From Lucinisca nassula (taxonomy: Eukaryota > Mollusca > Bivalvia > Lucinida > Lucinidae), in the NCBI GenBank assembly GCA_963580285.1, contig OY757015.1, positions 130,135,688-130,199,687 of the forward strand: a stretch of DNA of 64,000 nucleotides, written 5' to 3'. Under the pieces are notes generated by a model. The model worked only from the letters and a program-made list of their open reading frames with translations, was not told the origin of the DNA and made no database searches. Shown piece by piece: positions 11,237 to 22,852 of the stretch (position 1 is its first letter; the number at the start of each line of letters is the position of its first letter). Made by a program: the position numbers and the translations under genes.

Positions 11237-11974
11237 CAGGCACTAATCATGTATTTAGTTTATACCGCAATTCAAAACAATCACGGAGTTTGCAATGAAT
11301 AGCAAATTTAAGCAAAAGTACAGCAGACAGTGTGGCATGTTAAATGACATTCAGTGCCATGGTGCGCACAGGTAGTATAACGTGATATCAAGGGGTGTAA
11401 ACATTCTGATGCCACGCACCAAAGACGTAGGAAACAACATGGACGCTCGAATTAAAGTATCTCAGCGCTTTACAGTGCAAATAAATTATTTTAATTTAGC
11501 TTGCGAATTTATTTTGAGGTTGAACGCAAACGGAGTACTCAGAGTGGCAGTGTGCGCAATTATGCAACGAATCATTCAAACCAGAAAAGCCGGAGAAGGT
11601 AATTATTCAGCTGAAAATCTGTTTAAATAAATGTTGCAGATATTATAACTTGCAGTTTCGTTATTTTCCCGTGTTTAAAAGGTTGCATTGTATTGTTTAC
11701 ACTTGCAAATAAGGGACCTGAAAAGTAGGTCCGGTCTATAAACGGTCACTAGACTTAGTATAGGTCAGTAGGTAACTACCGATTATAGCGTACAGTTATT
11801 CGACCCCCTTTATTAGGATGATAGAATGGTTGGTTGCGGTATAACAGTTAATTCTTGCGCTTTTGAAAGAATTCCTAAAATTCTTGTGACAATTTTAACA
11901 GTTCGATGACAGAATTGGAATTATAAGTCTTTGTGGATTTTATCGATGTGTGAACCCAGGCGAATTACTCACAC
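11237..11974. other. No recognisable gene or repeat
   Basis: The 82-codon open frame at 11382-11630 has a protein-like start, but no family signature and no flanking splice sites that I could defend. Confidence 0.5.
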
Positions 11975-12252
11975 ATCACGTAAACAAGTCCGTGAAATGA
12001 ACATCCCCTAAACCCCACTTTATATAGTGAAAACTGGTGTTTACGGGGGTATACATTATTTTTTTTATTTCGGCTCCAATACATAGGTTGTGGGTACTAG
12101 TTAGAACCGCCTCATTGAGGCGGTTCTAACGAGCACCCACAACCTATGTTTGAAGTATAAATAAGAAAAATATCACGGATTTTCATCAGCAAAGTAGCCA
12201 TCATTTGGAGATGTGAAAAATGCACAATGTCGCACGGGTGTATTATCGTAAT
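11975..12252 (-). mobile_element. PAL-B copy, complete
   Basis: Ends ATCACGTAAACAAGTCCGTG and CGGGTGTATTATCGTAAT. Intact hairpin ACCGCCTCATTGAGGCGGT. Confidence 0.86.
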
Positions 12253-12458
12253 GGGCAAACTTAGCATGAACCGGTATCATGGTTTCATGCAGGTTGTAAG
12301 TGATTCGCCGGAGTTTACACATCGATAAAATCTACAAAAATAAAATTCATTCCTATAACAACCTTTCAATGCTTCCGGAACCAGCATCACATCTTCGGAT
12401 ACCCATAAAAAGCAATTTGAAGCGAAAAGTGGCATTCGAACATGCGCACCCGTCGAAG

Positions 12459-12757
12459 CATTACGGAATCATGCCTACAAATGCATTGCAAATTTCACCG
12501 CCGAAAAAAAAAAAAAAAACACGAAAATTTTAAGATGAAAATTGTGATATGCTTCTTATTTCTCCTCAAAATATACATTGTGGGTACTCGTTAGAACCGC
12601 CTGATCAAGGCGGTTCTAACAAGTATCCACAATCTATAGTTCAGAGCAGAGATAAGAAAAATAGGGTTCACCCTATAAACCCCAGTTTTACTATATAAAC
12701 GTGGGGTTCAATGGGGGGGGGGGGGGCGTCAAAATTATAAAGTCGTGTTTTCGTGAT
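12459..12757 (+). mobile_element. PAL-A copy, complete
   Basis: Has expanded A (12505-12520) and G (12714-12726) runs. The hairpin loop is CTGATCAAG. The right end reads GTCGTGTTTTCGTGAT. Confidence 0.82.
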
Positions 12758-12837
12758 GACAGATCAACCGCTGCAACGGCGCAGTCTGATTATAGTCCTT
12801 GCTGCTTCTCAGTGCAGTTTGAGAATGTTGTATTCTC

Positions 12838-13139
12838 ATCACGTGAACAAGACCGTGAGAATGTTGTATTCTCATCACGTGAACAAGTCCGTGAAATGAA
12901 CACCCCCCTAAATCCCACTTTATATGGAGAAAACTGGGGTTTATGGGGGTAAACATTATTTTCCTTATTTCTGCTCCAAGACATAGGTTGTGGGTACTCG
13001 TTAGAACCGCCTCGAGGCGGTTCTGACGAGCACCCAAAACCTATATTTTGAGTATAAATAAGAAAAATATCGCACATTTTCGTCATAAAAATACCTTTTT
13101 TGAAATATGCACTATATCACACGGATGTGTTATCGTAAT
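12838..13139 (-). mobile_element. PAL-B copy with duplicated end
   Basis: The terminal block CATCACGTGAACAAG with its flank GAGAATGTTGTATTCT is present twice (12838 and 12874). Short hairpin ACCGCCTCGAGGCGGT with a 0-nt loop. Confidence 0.82.
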
Positions 13140-13206
13140 GTGATTGTGGAAGCTCGAAAACCCCTTTTCTCTTGAAGGTTCTCATCTTGTATTTTCATTA
13201 CGATGA

Positions 13207-13517
13207 ACGGCCCCTGCCCATCGGGGCATGAGGAAATAAATGGGCTGCATGATGCTTCCACGCAGAGCTGAATCCGACCACACATGAGTACTGGTAAACC
13301 GCTTAGAGGACCTAAGCCTGCCCAGGCAAAGCGGTGCGAGTCGGACCGTCCATGCTTGTAAACCCTATTTATTTCATTGGACAACATGGCTTGAAATGTC
13401 ATTTCATGTCATTTCATCTCAGTGGCGGGTAAAATCCCACACAATTGAAAGCACTGTCTCCAAAATGACCTGTATAGTGTTGACGGGGACGTTAAACATC
13501 AAATCAAACAAAATACA
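13207..13517 (+). mobile_element. SINE-M copy
   Basis: Has the 5' GCCCATCGGGGC hairpin, GAGTACTGGTAAACCGCTTA, GGTGCGAGTCGGACC and the GTGTTGACGGGGACGTTAAA CATCAAATCAAACAAA tail. It contains a small internal duplication of GTCATTTCAT. Confidence 0.8.
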
Positions 13518-13520
13518 AAA

Positions 13521-13824
13521 CATTACGATGGATGACACACCCGTGCGACAAAGGGCATCTTTCATATGTTCAAAATGGCCACTTTTCTGATGAAAATTCA
13601 TGATAGTTTTTTATACTGCACATATAGGTTGTTGGTGCTCTTTAGAACCGCCTCATCGAGGCGGTTCAATGGAGTACCAACAACCTTCTAAGGAGTACCA
13701 ACAACCTATGTCTTGGAGAATAAATAAGAAAAATAATGTATACCCTCGTAAACCGAAGTTTTCTCCGAGTATTTAAAGTGGGATTTAGTAGGGTGTTCAT
13801 TTCACGGACCTGTTCACGTGGTGA
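13521..13824 (+). mobile_element. PAL-B copy with duplicated right arm
   Basis: AGGAGTACCAACAACCT is repeated beside the hairpin (13672-13708). Right end GGACCTGTTCACGTG. It starts immediately after the tail of a SINE-M copy. Confidence 0.8.
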
Positions 13825-14195
13825 TATTATATATTGTGGAACCAGTTAGCAACAAATAATATCGTTTTTACCCTTAATATTCGGACACCTCAAATTCTTA
13901 ATCATACGAGCTAACGGTGACGTGTCTAAAAAGCTAGATGAATGGCAAACAGTGTAGACCCTGTTGAGACGCCGCGTCCTCATCTGGTTCTACACTGTTT
14001 GCTCAGGACTGACCTCCCCATAACAAAGGGGTAAATAAATACGGTATTTTCTTGGACCAGGGGTCGGTTATTCAAAACTAAGCAAAGCCTATGTTGATTT
14101 ATCGTTTAACTTTGAGATCAAACATCGAAATATGGCAATTGTGTTCATATATACTGGAGTGTATATAACATACACCGTCTGTGTCCTACCTGATA

Positions 14196-14197
<2 letters not shown>

Positions 14198-14273
<76 letters not shown>

Positions 14274-14284
14274 AGGAAAGAAAG
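14198..14284 (+). repeat. (AAAG)n microsatellite
   Basis: About 21 uninterrupted AAAG units, with a single G interruption near the right end. Confidence 0.95.
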
Positions 14285-14725
14285 ACGTGAGTAGCTTTTG
14301 CATTTTGCGAGTATCGTAAATGAGCCGCGGCGTTGGGAAAGGGCTATTCGGACATTCTTAGGTCAATGAAACGTGAACAAGTGCTCACTTGAGCATTTTT
14401 CAAATGATCTATACATTTTCACGCAATACATGGTTTGAGCCCAGTTTTTAGTGTTTTCAGCACTTTGTGAGGCTAAAAATACTATATTTCACTTTAACGC
14501 CATAATTCTCGAAATCGACGTAAACAATGGTACTTTCATGATATTATTGAATAACTTGTTTAAAACACGGAGTACCTAAGTGAAATAAATAGTGCCTTGA
14601 AAAAGGCTTTCTGGAAATCTAAATATAGCATAACCATGCCAGTTTGTATTGTACCTTCTATCTAAAGCAGTTAACATTTTGATCACTATCCTTTAAGCCA
14701 AACTGGTAAAACGGATTCATAATAT

Positions 14726-14961
14726 GAGCCCCGCCAAGCGAATTTGGGTCTTCGAGCATTCCGTCATGACAAATTTTAACTGCGCATGCCCAGCCATTCA
14801 GAGGGGCCAGGGATATGACTTTCTGTCTGAAGGTTCCTCTTGATTCACTGCTTGTATGAGCGAGCAGCGAAGGTTCTGGCGAGACTGCGCGGATGCGCAG
14901 GCTCGCCTGAACCTTCGCTGCTCGCATAGGCGATAAGTACCAAAATCGCTTGACGGGGCCC
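14726..14961 (-). mobile_element. GTCAAGCG hairpin MITE, copy 2
   Basis: Ends GAGCCCCGCCAAGCGAATTT and AAAATCGCTTGACGGGGCCC, with an internal GCGAGCAGCGAAGGTTC palindrome. Flanked by TATA-rich sequence on both sides. Confidence 0.82.
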
Positions 14962-15269
14962 ATATATAATTCTTACCAGTACTTTGTTAATAAATAATTA
15001 TAAAATCCTTTAAATCCAGAACATGGACAAATTGTTGATCGGAATTTTAAATGGCTGAGAACAATCGGTCTTCAGGTATTCTAAATTATAAGCTTACACT
15101 CATCATTTTATTGTAATTGTCTTTCAGTGAGAAGATAATTATATGAAATTAAGGGTTTATATTACTTGAATGATATTGTGGATATGTAACATGATGTAAG
15201 ATGAAAATATGACATATACATCATGAAAAAAACATATATAATTTTGACCCCTCTTAAACCCCACTTTTA

Positions 15270-15780
15270 TTAGCTCACCTGAGCACGAAGTGATAATGGT
15301 GCTCATGGTGGGGTATTGTGATAGGTCGATGACCATCGTGTGCGTGCGTCGTGTGTCGTCAAAAAGTTGCTTTAAATTCGAACGCCTCCTGTTTGATTCA
15401 AACTTCACTGGATTGTTACCTAGGTAGCTCCCTACAGGACTAGCTAAATCGTTTGATGAACAAGATGGCCACCAGAGTTAAAATTAGAAACATATTTAAA
15501 CGACAACTCCTCCTATACCCTTATGTCAATTTCTTTAAAACTTCATAGGTATGTTGCTTAGGTGACCCTCTGACAAAACAGCTAAAACTGTACCGCTCTG
15601 ATGAGCAAGATGGTCACCAGAGCTAAAAATATAAACAAAAAACAAAACGTCAAAAATTTGCTTCAAATGCAACCTCCTAAACCCTTGGGCCAGATTGATT
15701 CAAACTTCACAGTAATGTTGCCCAGGTGGCTCCCTACCAAAATTGCTTAAATTATTTCGCTCCGATGAACAAGCCGGAGC
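15270..15780 (+). repeat. AGCTCACCTGAGC-type dispersed repeat, second copy
   Basis: Begins TTAGCTCACCTGAGCACGAA G and contains three diverged blocks with GATGAACAAGATGGCCACCA G and AACTTCACTGGATTGTTRCC. It is preceded by a PAL-A scrap (ATAATTTTGACCCCTCTTAA ACCCC at 15238-15268). Confidence 0.6.
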
Positions 15781-15852
15781 TAATCAAAGGACAGATAATC
15801 CCAAGAGTCTGCTAGCATGCACAGTACTGAGGTAGGGCTGTTTATATTCTCT

Positions 15853-16144
15853 CTGCACCCCGTCCATTGGAGCTTGAAGAAATAGACTGGGCTGCAATGT
15901 TGCTTCCGCGCAGAGCTAAAACTGACTAATTTTGGTAACCGCTTAGAAGGACTAAGCCTGCCCAGGCAAGTGGTGTGAGTCATACCGTCCTATGCATATA
16001 GGCCCTATCGGTTTTATTGGGCGGCAGGGCTTGAGATGAATTTCATCGCAGTGTCAGGTAAATGTCCCATCAAGTTGGAAGCGGCGTCACCAAAATGACC
16101 TTAATAGTGTTGACGGGGACGTTAAACCTAAATTCAAGCAATCA
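15853..16144 (+). mobile_element. SINE-M copy with 9-bp target duplication
   Basis: Diverged full-length copy flanked by ATATTCTCT at 15844-15852 and 16145-16153. The tail is GTGTTGACGGGGACGTTAAA. Confidence 0.8.
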
Positions 16145-16408
16145 ATATTCTCTGGGCACACAAGACATGCAACAAAGATAGATGGCATTCCAATTCTACA
16201 CCATCGAAGCTCTGTGAAATATATCAACCTTCAGGACATTGGACTTCCTGAAAAACCGTTCTTAAAATACTTTTAAAACCTTTTGGTAAGCGCATGCGCT
16301 TGACAAATCTGACCTCAGGGTCCAGTCTTGGAAGAATTTCAAACGACGATTTTTACCTACTTTATTCTTGCTGTTATTATAATTATACATTCAACATCAT
16401 ATAAGCAG

Positions 16409-16670
16409 TAGAGGAGTTGACGTGTATCTTGCGTCACTGGAGCGTCCAATTGGTAATGGCTTTCAGTTCGACAAGTCCTGCAGTCCTTGCAGCAGATAAG
16501 GGTAGAGGGGGTACGTCTACCCTTCCATTCATTTTCCTCTTTCTCCTCTATCCCTCACTTCCATCCCCTTTCCTCTATTTTCTTTTTCTTTTCACCCTTT
16601 CTCTGGGAGACGACACAAAATGACCAACAAGGATAGACGTGTCGCTAAATCAAAACAACCAATCAATCAA
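16409..16670 (+). mobile_element. SINE-like element with pyrimidine-rich body
   Basis: Bounded by an 8-bp repeat ATAAGCAG (16401-16408 and 16671-16678). It ends GACGTGTCGCTAAATCAAAA plus CAATCAATCAA, a usual SINE tail. The interior at 16530-16600 is almost all C and T. No clear tRNA head is visible. Confidence 0.55.
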
Positions 16671-17032
16671 ATAAGCAGACTCTGATTATTTAAATGACGA
16701 TACATTTATTTTCATTCACTTCAGGAGAACATCAATTATGGTGTGAATAATATACTACGTGCCGAGTTCCCGCCTTGGAAAAAATAGCGCGTGTATTATT
16801 TTTATACAGTTGATATTACAAATTGCATTGTCTAAATCTATTCCAGTAACAGTCATGTTTAGCGAAATAAAAATGCCATACAAAGTTTCGCTGATTCATA
16901 TTGACATTACCAAATCAGTGTTGAATTGCACCTTGTTGAAAAGTAGTGCGCGTATGAATACACTCATAATGAGCATTGATGAGAATCGGCTTGTGATATG
17001 TAGCAGGGCTAACAAAAAGGAATTCTTAACAT

Positions 17033-17299
17033 TAAGAAAACGCGCCTATACAAATACAGTGTTACCTTTATTGCAGAAAAAAATGAAAATATTAAGATGA
17101 AAAGTTGTGATATTTTTCTTATTTCTGCTCAAAATGTAGATTGTGGGTGCTCGGTGGAACCGCCTCATCGAGCGAGTACCCACAATCTATATTTTAGTGC
17201 AGAAATAAGAAACATGAAGTTTATCCCTGTAAACCCCAGTTTTACTATATGAAAGTGGGGTTCAAGCAGGTCAAACTTATATAGGCATATTTTCGCGAT
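17033..17299 (+). mobile_element. PAL-A copy, hairpin loop deleted
   Basis: Both ends recognisable. The hairpin is reduced to GTGGAACCGCCTCATCGAGC GAG, so the right arm is mostly lost. Confidence 0.78.
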
Positions 17300-17449
17300 G
17301 TGACGGTTTTACTCAACTGTTGCAAGAATGTTGGCCAGGCGACCGTCTATCAAATTGCTAGAGTTATGCTTTAAGAAATGGCTGTCATTTACCCATATGG
17401 CATTCAGACACTATGTGACATCTTGAAATCATCTTTGCCCTCTTGTATA

Positions 17450-17669
17450 TAGAAAAATGGAGGGATATACATTGTTTTTCTTATTTCTCCTCAAAAACAT
17501 AGATTGTGGGTACTCGTTAGAACCGCCTCGCCGAGTTCTAACGAGTGCCCACAATCTATGTTCTGAGCAGAAATATGACAAACAATATGACAGATATTTT
17601 TATTTTTTATCTAACAAATTTTATTCCTTGGTGGTAAAATTTTCAATACATTTGAATAGGTGTGTAATG
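17450..17669 (-). mobile_element. PAL-A copy, partial
   Basis: Hairpin shortened (ACCGCCTCGCCGAG). The left GACCCC end is replaced. The right end GAATAGGTGTGTAATG is partly retained. Confidence 0.7.
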
Positions 17670-17749
17670 AATTCATCATGTTACAATATCTTGGTCATAA
17701 ATGACATTGTGAACCCAACTTTATATTGGGGAAGTTTGGGTTTATAAGA

Positions 17750-18300
17750 GGATCTCACATAAGTGTGTTTGTAATATTGAATTCAATAAACGAATTAGTT
17801 TAGTTTATACTAATTTATTTTAGTTCGATTGCGATGAAAGCTTCAAGCTTATTGAATCGCTCTCGAACACTCATTCCGGGTGTTTTCACGCGCACGCGAG
17901 AGAGAGGCAGTGGCTTTTACACCACTGCTACCCATTTACACCTGGGTGGAGTGGGGCAGTGTCATTACGAGTCTTGCCCAAGGACACACCTCGATACCGG
18001 TGGCCGGATTCGAACGCACAACCTTTCTATCATGAGTCGAACGCGCTAACCACTGCGCTATCGAGGCTGACCGATCACGAATTGAGGAAACGGTATAAAA
18101 CTGGAGGCTTCGCCGAGCATTTTATGCCTTTTTAGCTGAACGAGTTTATTAAATTAGAAAAAAATTCAGCTCGAATGCAAGATTCATTTAACACGCATTT
18201 TATTGACGATTCTTTTTTACACAAATGTCAATATTTCTCCATTAGTAAACGCCCTGCGTGTAACGTCACCGAGCGTATCTCACTAAGATGACGAGGCAGA
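17750..18300. repeat. TTGAGGAAA-type foldback split by a SINE
   Basis: AATTGAGGAAACGGTATAAA and GAGGCTTCGCCGAGCATTTT form the core inverted repeat, and GCATTTTATTGACGATTC and ACGTCACCGAGCGTATCT continue the family body. A tRNA SINE sits inside at 17797-18076. Confidence 0.6.
17797..18076 (-). mobile_element. tRNA-derived SINE inside a foldback element
   Basis: On the minus strand, 18070-18000 reads like a tRNA head with a box B-like GGTTGTGCGTTCGAATCCGG segment and a preceding CAGTGGTTAGCGCGTTCGA box A-like segment. ACGAATT occurs at 17790-17796 and 18077-18083 as the likely target duplication. The host is a TTGAGGAAACGG-type foldback. Confidence 0.7.
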
Positions 18301-18304
18301 TGTA

Positions 18305-18430
18305 ACGAGTTCCCACAATCTATGTTTTGAGCAGAAATATGGAAAATATCAGAATATTTTATCTGATTTTTTTTTTTTTTTTTTTTGAGTGTACAATTTT
18401 CAATATATTTGAATAGGAGTGTTTTCGTAT
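18305..18430 (-). mobile_element. PAL-A right half
   Basis: Only from the hairpin arm (ACGAGTTCCCACAATCTATG) to the GAATAGGAGTGTTTTCGTAT end, with an 18-T run inside. Confidence 0.68.
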
Positions 18431-18535
18431 TTGTGAACAGAAAACTGAGAAATCAACGTGAGCTGGCACACATCATTATCTCTCATGGAAACACATTTTC
18501 ACTCAGTGAAACTGAGTTTGTTGTTCATTACGATA

Positions 18536-18822
18536 ACACACCTGTACATAGTGCATTCTTTCATATCTCAAAAAGGGTTACTTTTCTGATGAAAATTTGG
18601 GATATTTTTTCTTATTTTTACTCCAAATATAGGTTGTAAGTTTGCGAGTTCTCGTTAGGCGATTCTAACGAGTACCCACACACTATGTCTTGACCCACAC
18701 ACTATGTCTTGGGGCAGAAATAAACAAAATAATCTATACCCTTGTAAACTCCAGTTTTCTATACATATATTTCTAAAGTGGGGTTTAGAGGGACGTTCAC
18801 TTATAGGACTGGTTAACTTGAT
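18536..18822 (+). mobile_element. PAL-B copy with duplicated arm
   Basis: CCCACACACTATGTCTTG occurs twice (18677-18712), and the hairpin is nearly lost. Ends CATTACGATAACACACCTGT and GGACTGGTTAACTTGAT. Confidence 0.78.
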
Positions 18823-19230
18823 GCATGTATGTTTGTCACAGTTTTCACCTGAAAATGCATTTAATATAGCCAGAAAGATAGTAGTTGTCACAGATCGACA
18901 ATTACATAAAACAGCACAAAATATAGCTTAATATATATACTCATTATAAAAAATATACTAAAACATCCATACATGTAGCATTATACAATACAGGTGTTTT
19001 TAACATTTATTAGTAAATATTGCCTCTATTTTCCCTGTGCACAAACTTAATAAATCTTCGATTTGAACAACCCCCGGCCCGAAAAAAAAACCGAAAATGC
19101 TAACACGGACAAATATATCATTTACATGGTCAATCTTATCTTACTTTGCAAAAAATAAAATGTTTTGAACTACTATGAGCCGCATGTAATGATACAAAAC
19201 ATCTTTGCAAATAAACCTCGAATACATGTC

Positions 19231-19445
19231 GTTTGTTGGTTTTTATCCGACATTGAGATGAAATGACACTCAATCCCTGCCTCCCAATGAAACGAATAGG
19301 GCGGTCCGACTAGCACCACTTTGAATGGGCAGGCTTAGATCTTCTAAGCAGTTTACCAGTACGCATGTGCGGTAGGTTTCAGCTCTGCGTGGAATCATCA
19401 TGCAGCCCAATCTATTTCGCCAAGGCCCTATGGGCGGGGGCGACA
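19231..19445 (-). mobile_element. SINE-M copy, tail internally deleted, 10-bp target duplication
   Basis: Flanked by AATACATGTC at 19221-19230 and 19446-19455. The GACGGGGACGTTAA block is missing, and only GTTTGTTGG of the tail remains next to the CCGACATTGAGATGAAATGA block. Confidence 0.78.
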
Positions 19446-19564
19446 AATACATGTCATATAATACTCCTTCTCCTGACTCAGTGGATAATATTTCAATTAC
19501 AAGCAAATTTCAGTGCTCGTACATGTACCACCCCTGTGTCTCGAACAAATTTTCATGGTCCCAC

Positions 19565-19876
19565 ATCACGTTAATAAGTCCGTGAAATGAACATCCACCC
19601 TAAACCCACTTCATAAAGTGGAAACTTGGGTTTATTGAGGTATACATTATTTTTCCTATTTCTCGTCCAAGACATAGGTTGTGCGTATTTGTGAGAACCG
19701 ACTCCAACAGGCGGATAGGTTCTGGGTACTCGCCAGAACTGCCTCCAAGAGGCGGTGCTAACGAGCACTCAAACCCTATAATTGCAGTATATAAATAAGA
19801 AATTATCACAAATTGTCAGCAGAAAAGTAGCCCTTTTGGAGATGTGAAAAAATGCTCTATATCGTGCGGGTGTAGA
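19565..19876 (-). mobile_element. PAL-B copy with rearranged hairpin
   Basis: The GAACCG...GGCGG stem appears twice (about 19693-19715 and 19734-19760), each copy altered. Ends ATCACGTTAATAAGTCCGTG and GTGCGGGTGTAGACG. Confidence 0.76.
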
Positions 19877-20188
19877 CGTAGAAATTCGAGTATATAAGCT
19901 TGTATCTAACAAAAGAGTTCAAACGAGTACAAGACCTCAGAAACGTTTTGCGTAACAGTAAATAATAGCACTGAGCATCTAAAATAAACGTTCATTTTGT
20001 GCTAAAGAGACATTTAAAGCAGTTTTTAAAGAAATGTTTTTATGAAGTGTAAAATTAAATGCACTTTATTCCACCATTCGCGGTCGGTATGCAGATTCCG
20101 TTGCATCCTCCGTTACCAGACACACATCCGTTTGTCACTGAAACAAAAAGCAACCAATCAACAAGAAATTCGTTTCGCAACAGCACAT

Positions 20189-20465
20189 AATTACGAAAAC
20201 ACGCCTTTACAAATATATTCAAAATTTTACCGCAAAAAATTCAAAACTTTCAGATAAGAAAGTCTGATATTTTTAATATTTCTGCACAAAACATAGATGT
20301 TGGGCACTCGTTAGAATCGCCTCGTCGAGGCGGTTCTAACGAGTTCCCACACTCTATGGTTTTGAGCAGAAATAAGAAAAATAATGCATACTCCCGTTAA
20401 CCCCAGTTTAACTATATAGAGTGGGGTTTAAGTGGGTCAAACTTATATGGGCGTATTTTCGTGAT
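20189..20465 (+). mobile_element. PAL-A copy, complete
   Basis: Both ends present (ATTACGAAAACACGCCTTTA and GGGCGTATTTTCGTGAT). Intact hairpin centred near 20320. It is followed 15 bp later by a decayed PAL-B. Confidence 0.86.
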
Positions 20466-20482
20466 GATTACTCAAATCTTTG

Positions 20483-20696
20483 GGGTGACACACCCGTTAG
20501 ACACAGTGCTTTCTCACATGTCTTTAAGTGATGAAATATTGTGATATAATTCTTATTTCCGCTTCAGACATAGATTGTTAGTGCTCGCTAGAACAGCTTC
20601 ATTGAGACTATTCTAATGAATAGCGACAAAATTAGTAAAACAATGTATAAATTCATAAACCCCACATGTCCTGTATTATTGGTTTCATGGACTTGT
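20483..20696 (+). mobile_element. PAL-B copy, decayed
   Basis: GACACACCCGTTAGACACAG at the left, hairpin AGCTTCATTGAGACTATT, and GGACTTGTTTCG where a SINE-M starts. Confidence 0.65.
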
Positions 20697-21035
20697 TTCG
20701 GCCCCCGCCAATCGGGGCTAGAAGAAATAGATGGGCTGCATGATGCACACGAGTACTGGTAAACCGCTTAGAATATCTAACCCTGCACCGACCGCACACG
20801 AGTACTGGTAAACCGCTTAGAATACCTAACCCTGCACCCGACAAAGCGGTGCGAGTCAGACCGCCCATGCTTATAAACCCTATTGGTTTCATTGGGCGAC
20901 AGGGCTTGAGATGTCATTTCATCTCAATGTCGGGTAAAAGTCCCACAAAATTGGCAGCAACGTCTTCAAAATGACAAATACAGTGTTGACGGGGACGTTA
21001 AACCTCAACTCAAACAAACAAACAAACAAATCATT
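20697..21035 (+). mobile_element. SINE-M copy with internal 53-bp duplication
   Basis: The segment with CACGAGTACTGGTAAACCGC through CCCTGCACC occurs twice in a row (about 20748-20855). The tail is GACGTTAAACCTCAACTCAA followed by four CAAA units. ACTTGTT on both sides may be the target duplication. Confidence 0.75.
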
Positions 21036-22085
21036 AACTTGTTAACAGTATGATACATACTAAAATCACATTACGACCCTTTTTCGATTAGACCCTTTAG
21101 AATTCCAAATGTTTGCCTGCAACTCAACCTACATTTTATGCGCATTGTCTTCCTGCGAAAAGAATCCATGCATGTACATGCAGTTGAGGATATTTATCAG
21201 AAATATTTCGAAGGGCGGGGAGCTAAGATTTTCTTCTTGTAAACAAAACTTTGAAGGTCCCGAATGTTTTGATATATTGCAGGTTTTCCGACCACGGTTT
21301 GCAGGTGTGCTTGTAATTTGAGATTTTTGGACCTGGTCTATTTAAGTTGAAGTCCCTTTTCTACTTAGAAATAGAAAAGCTCTTGTCTCGAACTGAACAG
21401 TTGTTTGACCTCAATGGTTCTGTAATTTTTACTTCAAAAGTTCCTTTAGACGTTGGATTTCATCTGCAAACTTTATGTCCTCAACTCTTTCCACTCTCTT
21501 CTTTATATTCTTTAAATACTTATTGTTATGGCCTGGGGATGGGCATGTAATGTTTGATTTTGACTAGGTTTGTACTTCTTTAAAAGTACTTTTGCTGTAC
21601 GGTGTTTGTATTCCGTAAATGATGAGCTATTATAGTTCCGACTGGTTACGTCTGACCTTCGGCCATTTAATGTTCTGAGCCTCCGCCGTACCCCACGAAA
21701 GTAGTACCTTTAAAAAAAATCATCTCTTCGAAATTTAGCGACTATAGACTACACTCGATTGTTGAGCTGTGCGGGTTGTTTGCAACTTCAGCTTAGAATG
21801 AATTTTATGGACTAAAATGAGATTTCCGTGTCAACTGTTGGAAACGCGTTCAGTTTGTCTACTCTACCTATAAGCGCGCCAGTCTTGGAAAGTAAAGACC
21901 ATAATAAAAGCGTATTCAAGGCGGGAAACTGCGATGGTCAACCTATAGTGAAAGGGGTACCTTTTGGAAGGGCACTGGTCGGGATATAGTTTTGGTTCTG
22001 CAACATCGATTACACCTAGGCGAGTGCCAAAGTCTGGTGTTTATATTGTGGCATATGGTTAATACTTATGTTGTATTACACCTTA
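21036..22085. other. Unassigned sequence
   Basis: No repeat recognised. At 21150-21275 (+) the reading SSCEKNPC...SSCKQNFEGPEC recalls the two ends of an EGF-like domain but lacks the middle cysteines and a frame-preserving splice context. Confidence 0.45.
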
Positions 22086-22364
22086 CATTACGAAAACACG
22101 CCTATACAAATCCATTGTTACCTTTATCGCCGAAAAAATGAAAATTTTAGGATGAAAAATTGTGATATTTTTATTATTTCTGGTCGAAATATAGATTGTG
22201 GGTACTCGTTCGAACCGCTTTATCGAGGCGGTTCTAACGATTACCCATAATTTATATTTTAGAGCAGAAACAAGAAAAATAAGGTTTACATCTGCAAACC
22301 CCAGTTTTACTATATAAAAGTGGGGTTCGAGGGGGTCAAAATTACCTAGGCGTGTTTTCTTGAT
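22086..22364 (+). mobile_element. PAL-A copy, complete
   Basis: CATTACGAAAACACGCCTAT to CTAGGCGTGTTTTCTTGAT. Hairpin with one mismatch (GAACCGCTTTATCGAGGCGG). Confidence 0.86.
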
Positions 22365-22569
22365 GATATAAACCGACCTGATGAAATACAAGAACCAGCG
22401 CTTGTACGAATGAGCCGCTAAATGAACCCTTTCAAAACTGCTATTCAAACAGCCGCAGTCTTAAACTGTTATTTCACGCATCTTTCTGAAAGAAGTATTA
22501 TGCCTTTGGTATCTACTTTATATCTCAGGAAAACATGCGAACGACAAAATCAGCTACGTGTTAATTTAC

Positions 22570-22852
22570 TCGCCTCCGCCCATCGGACTGGGAGAAATAG
22601 AATGGGCTGCACGGTGCTTCCACGCAGAGCTAAACCTGACCACAAATGAGAACTGGTAAACCGCTTAGAAGGACTTAGCCTGCCCAGGAAAAGCGGTGCG
22701 AGTCCGACCGTCCAATACATATATGTCCTATTGGTTTCATTGGGCGGCAGAGCTTGAGTTGTCATTTCATCTCAATGTCGGCTAAAAGCCCCACAAAATT
22801 AGAAGCAAAATGACCTGAATAGTGCGGACGGGGACGTTATTGAAACAAAACA
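22570..22852 (+). mobile_element. SINE-M copy, diverged
   Basis: CCGCCCATCGGACTGGGAG, AACTGGTAAACCGCTTAGA and a reduced GCGGACGGGGACGTTATTGA tail. A 7-bp direct repeat ACGTGTT flanks it. Confidence 0.72.

Noticed and set aside
21150..21275. EGF-like exon on the plus strand (CEKNPC...SCKQNFEGPEC)
   Set aside because: Middle cysteines are missing, the strand is opposite to the receptor gene, and no matching splice sites could be defended.
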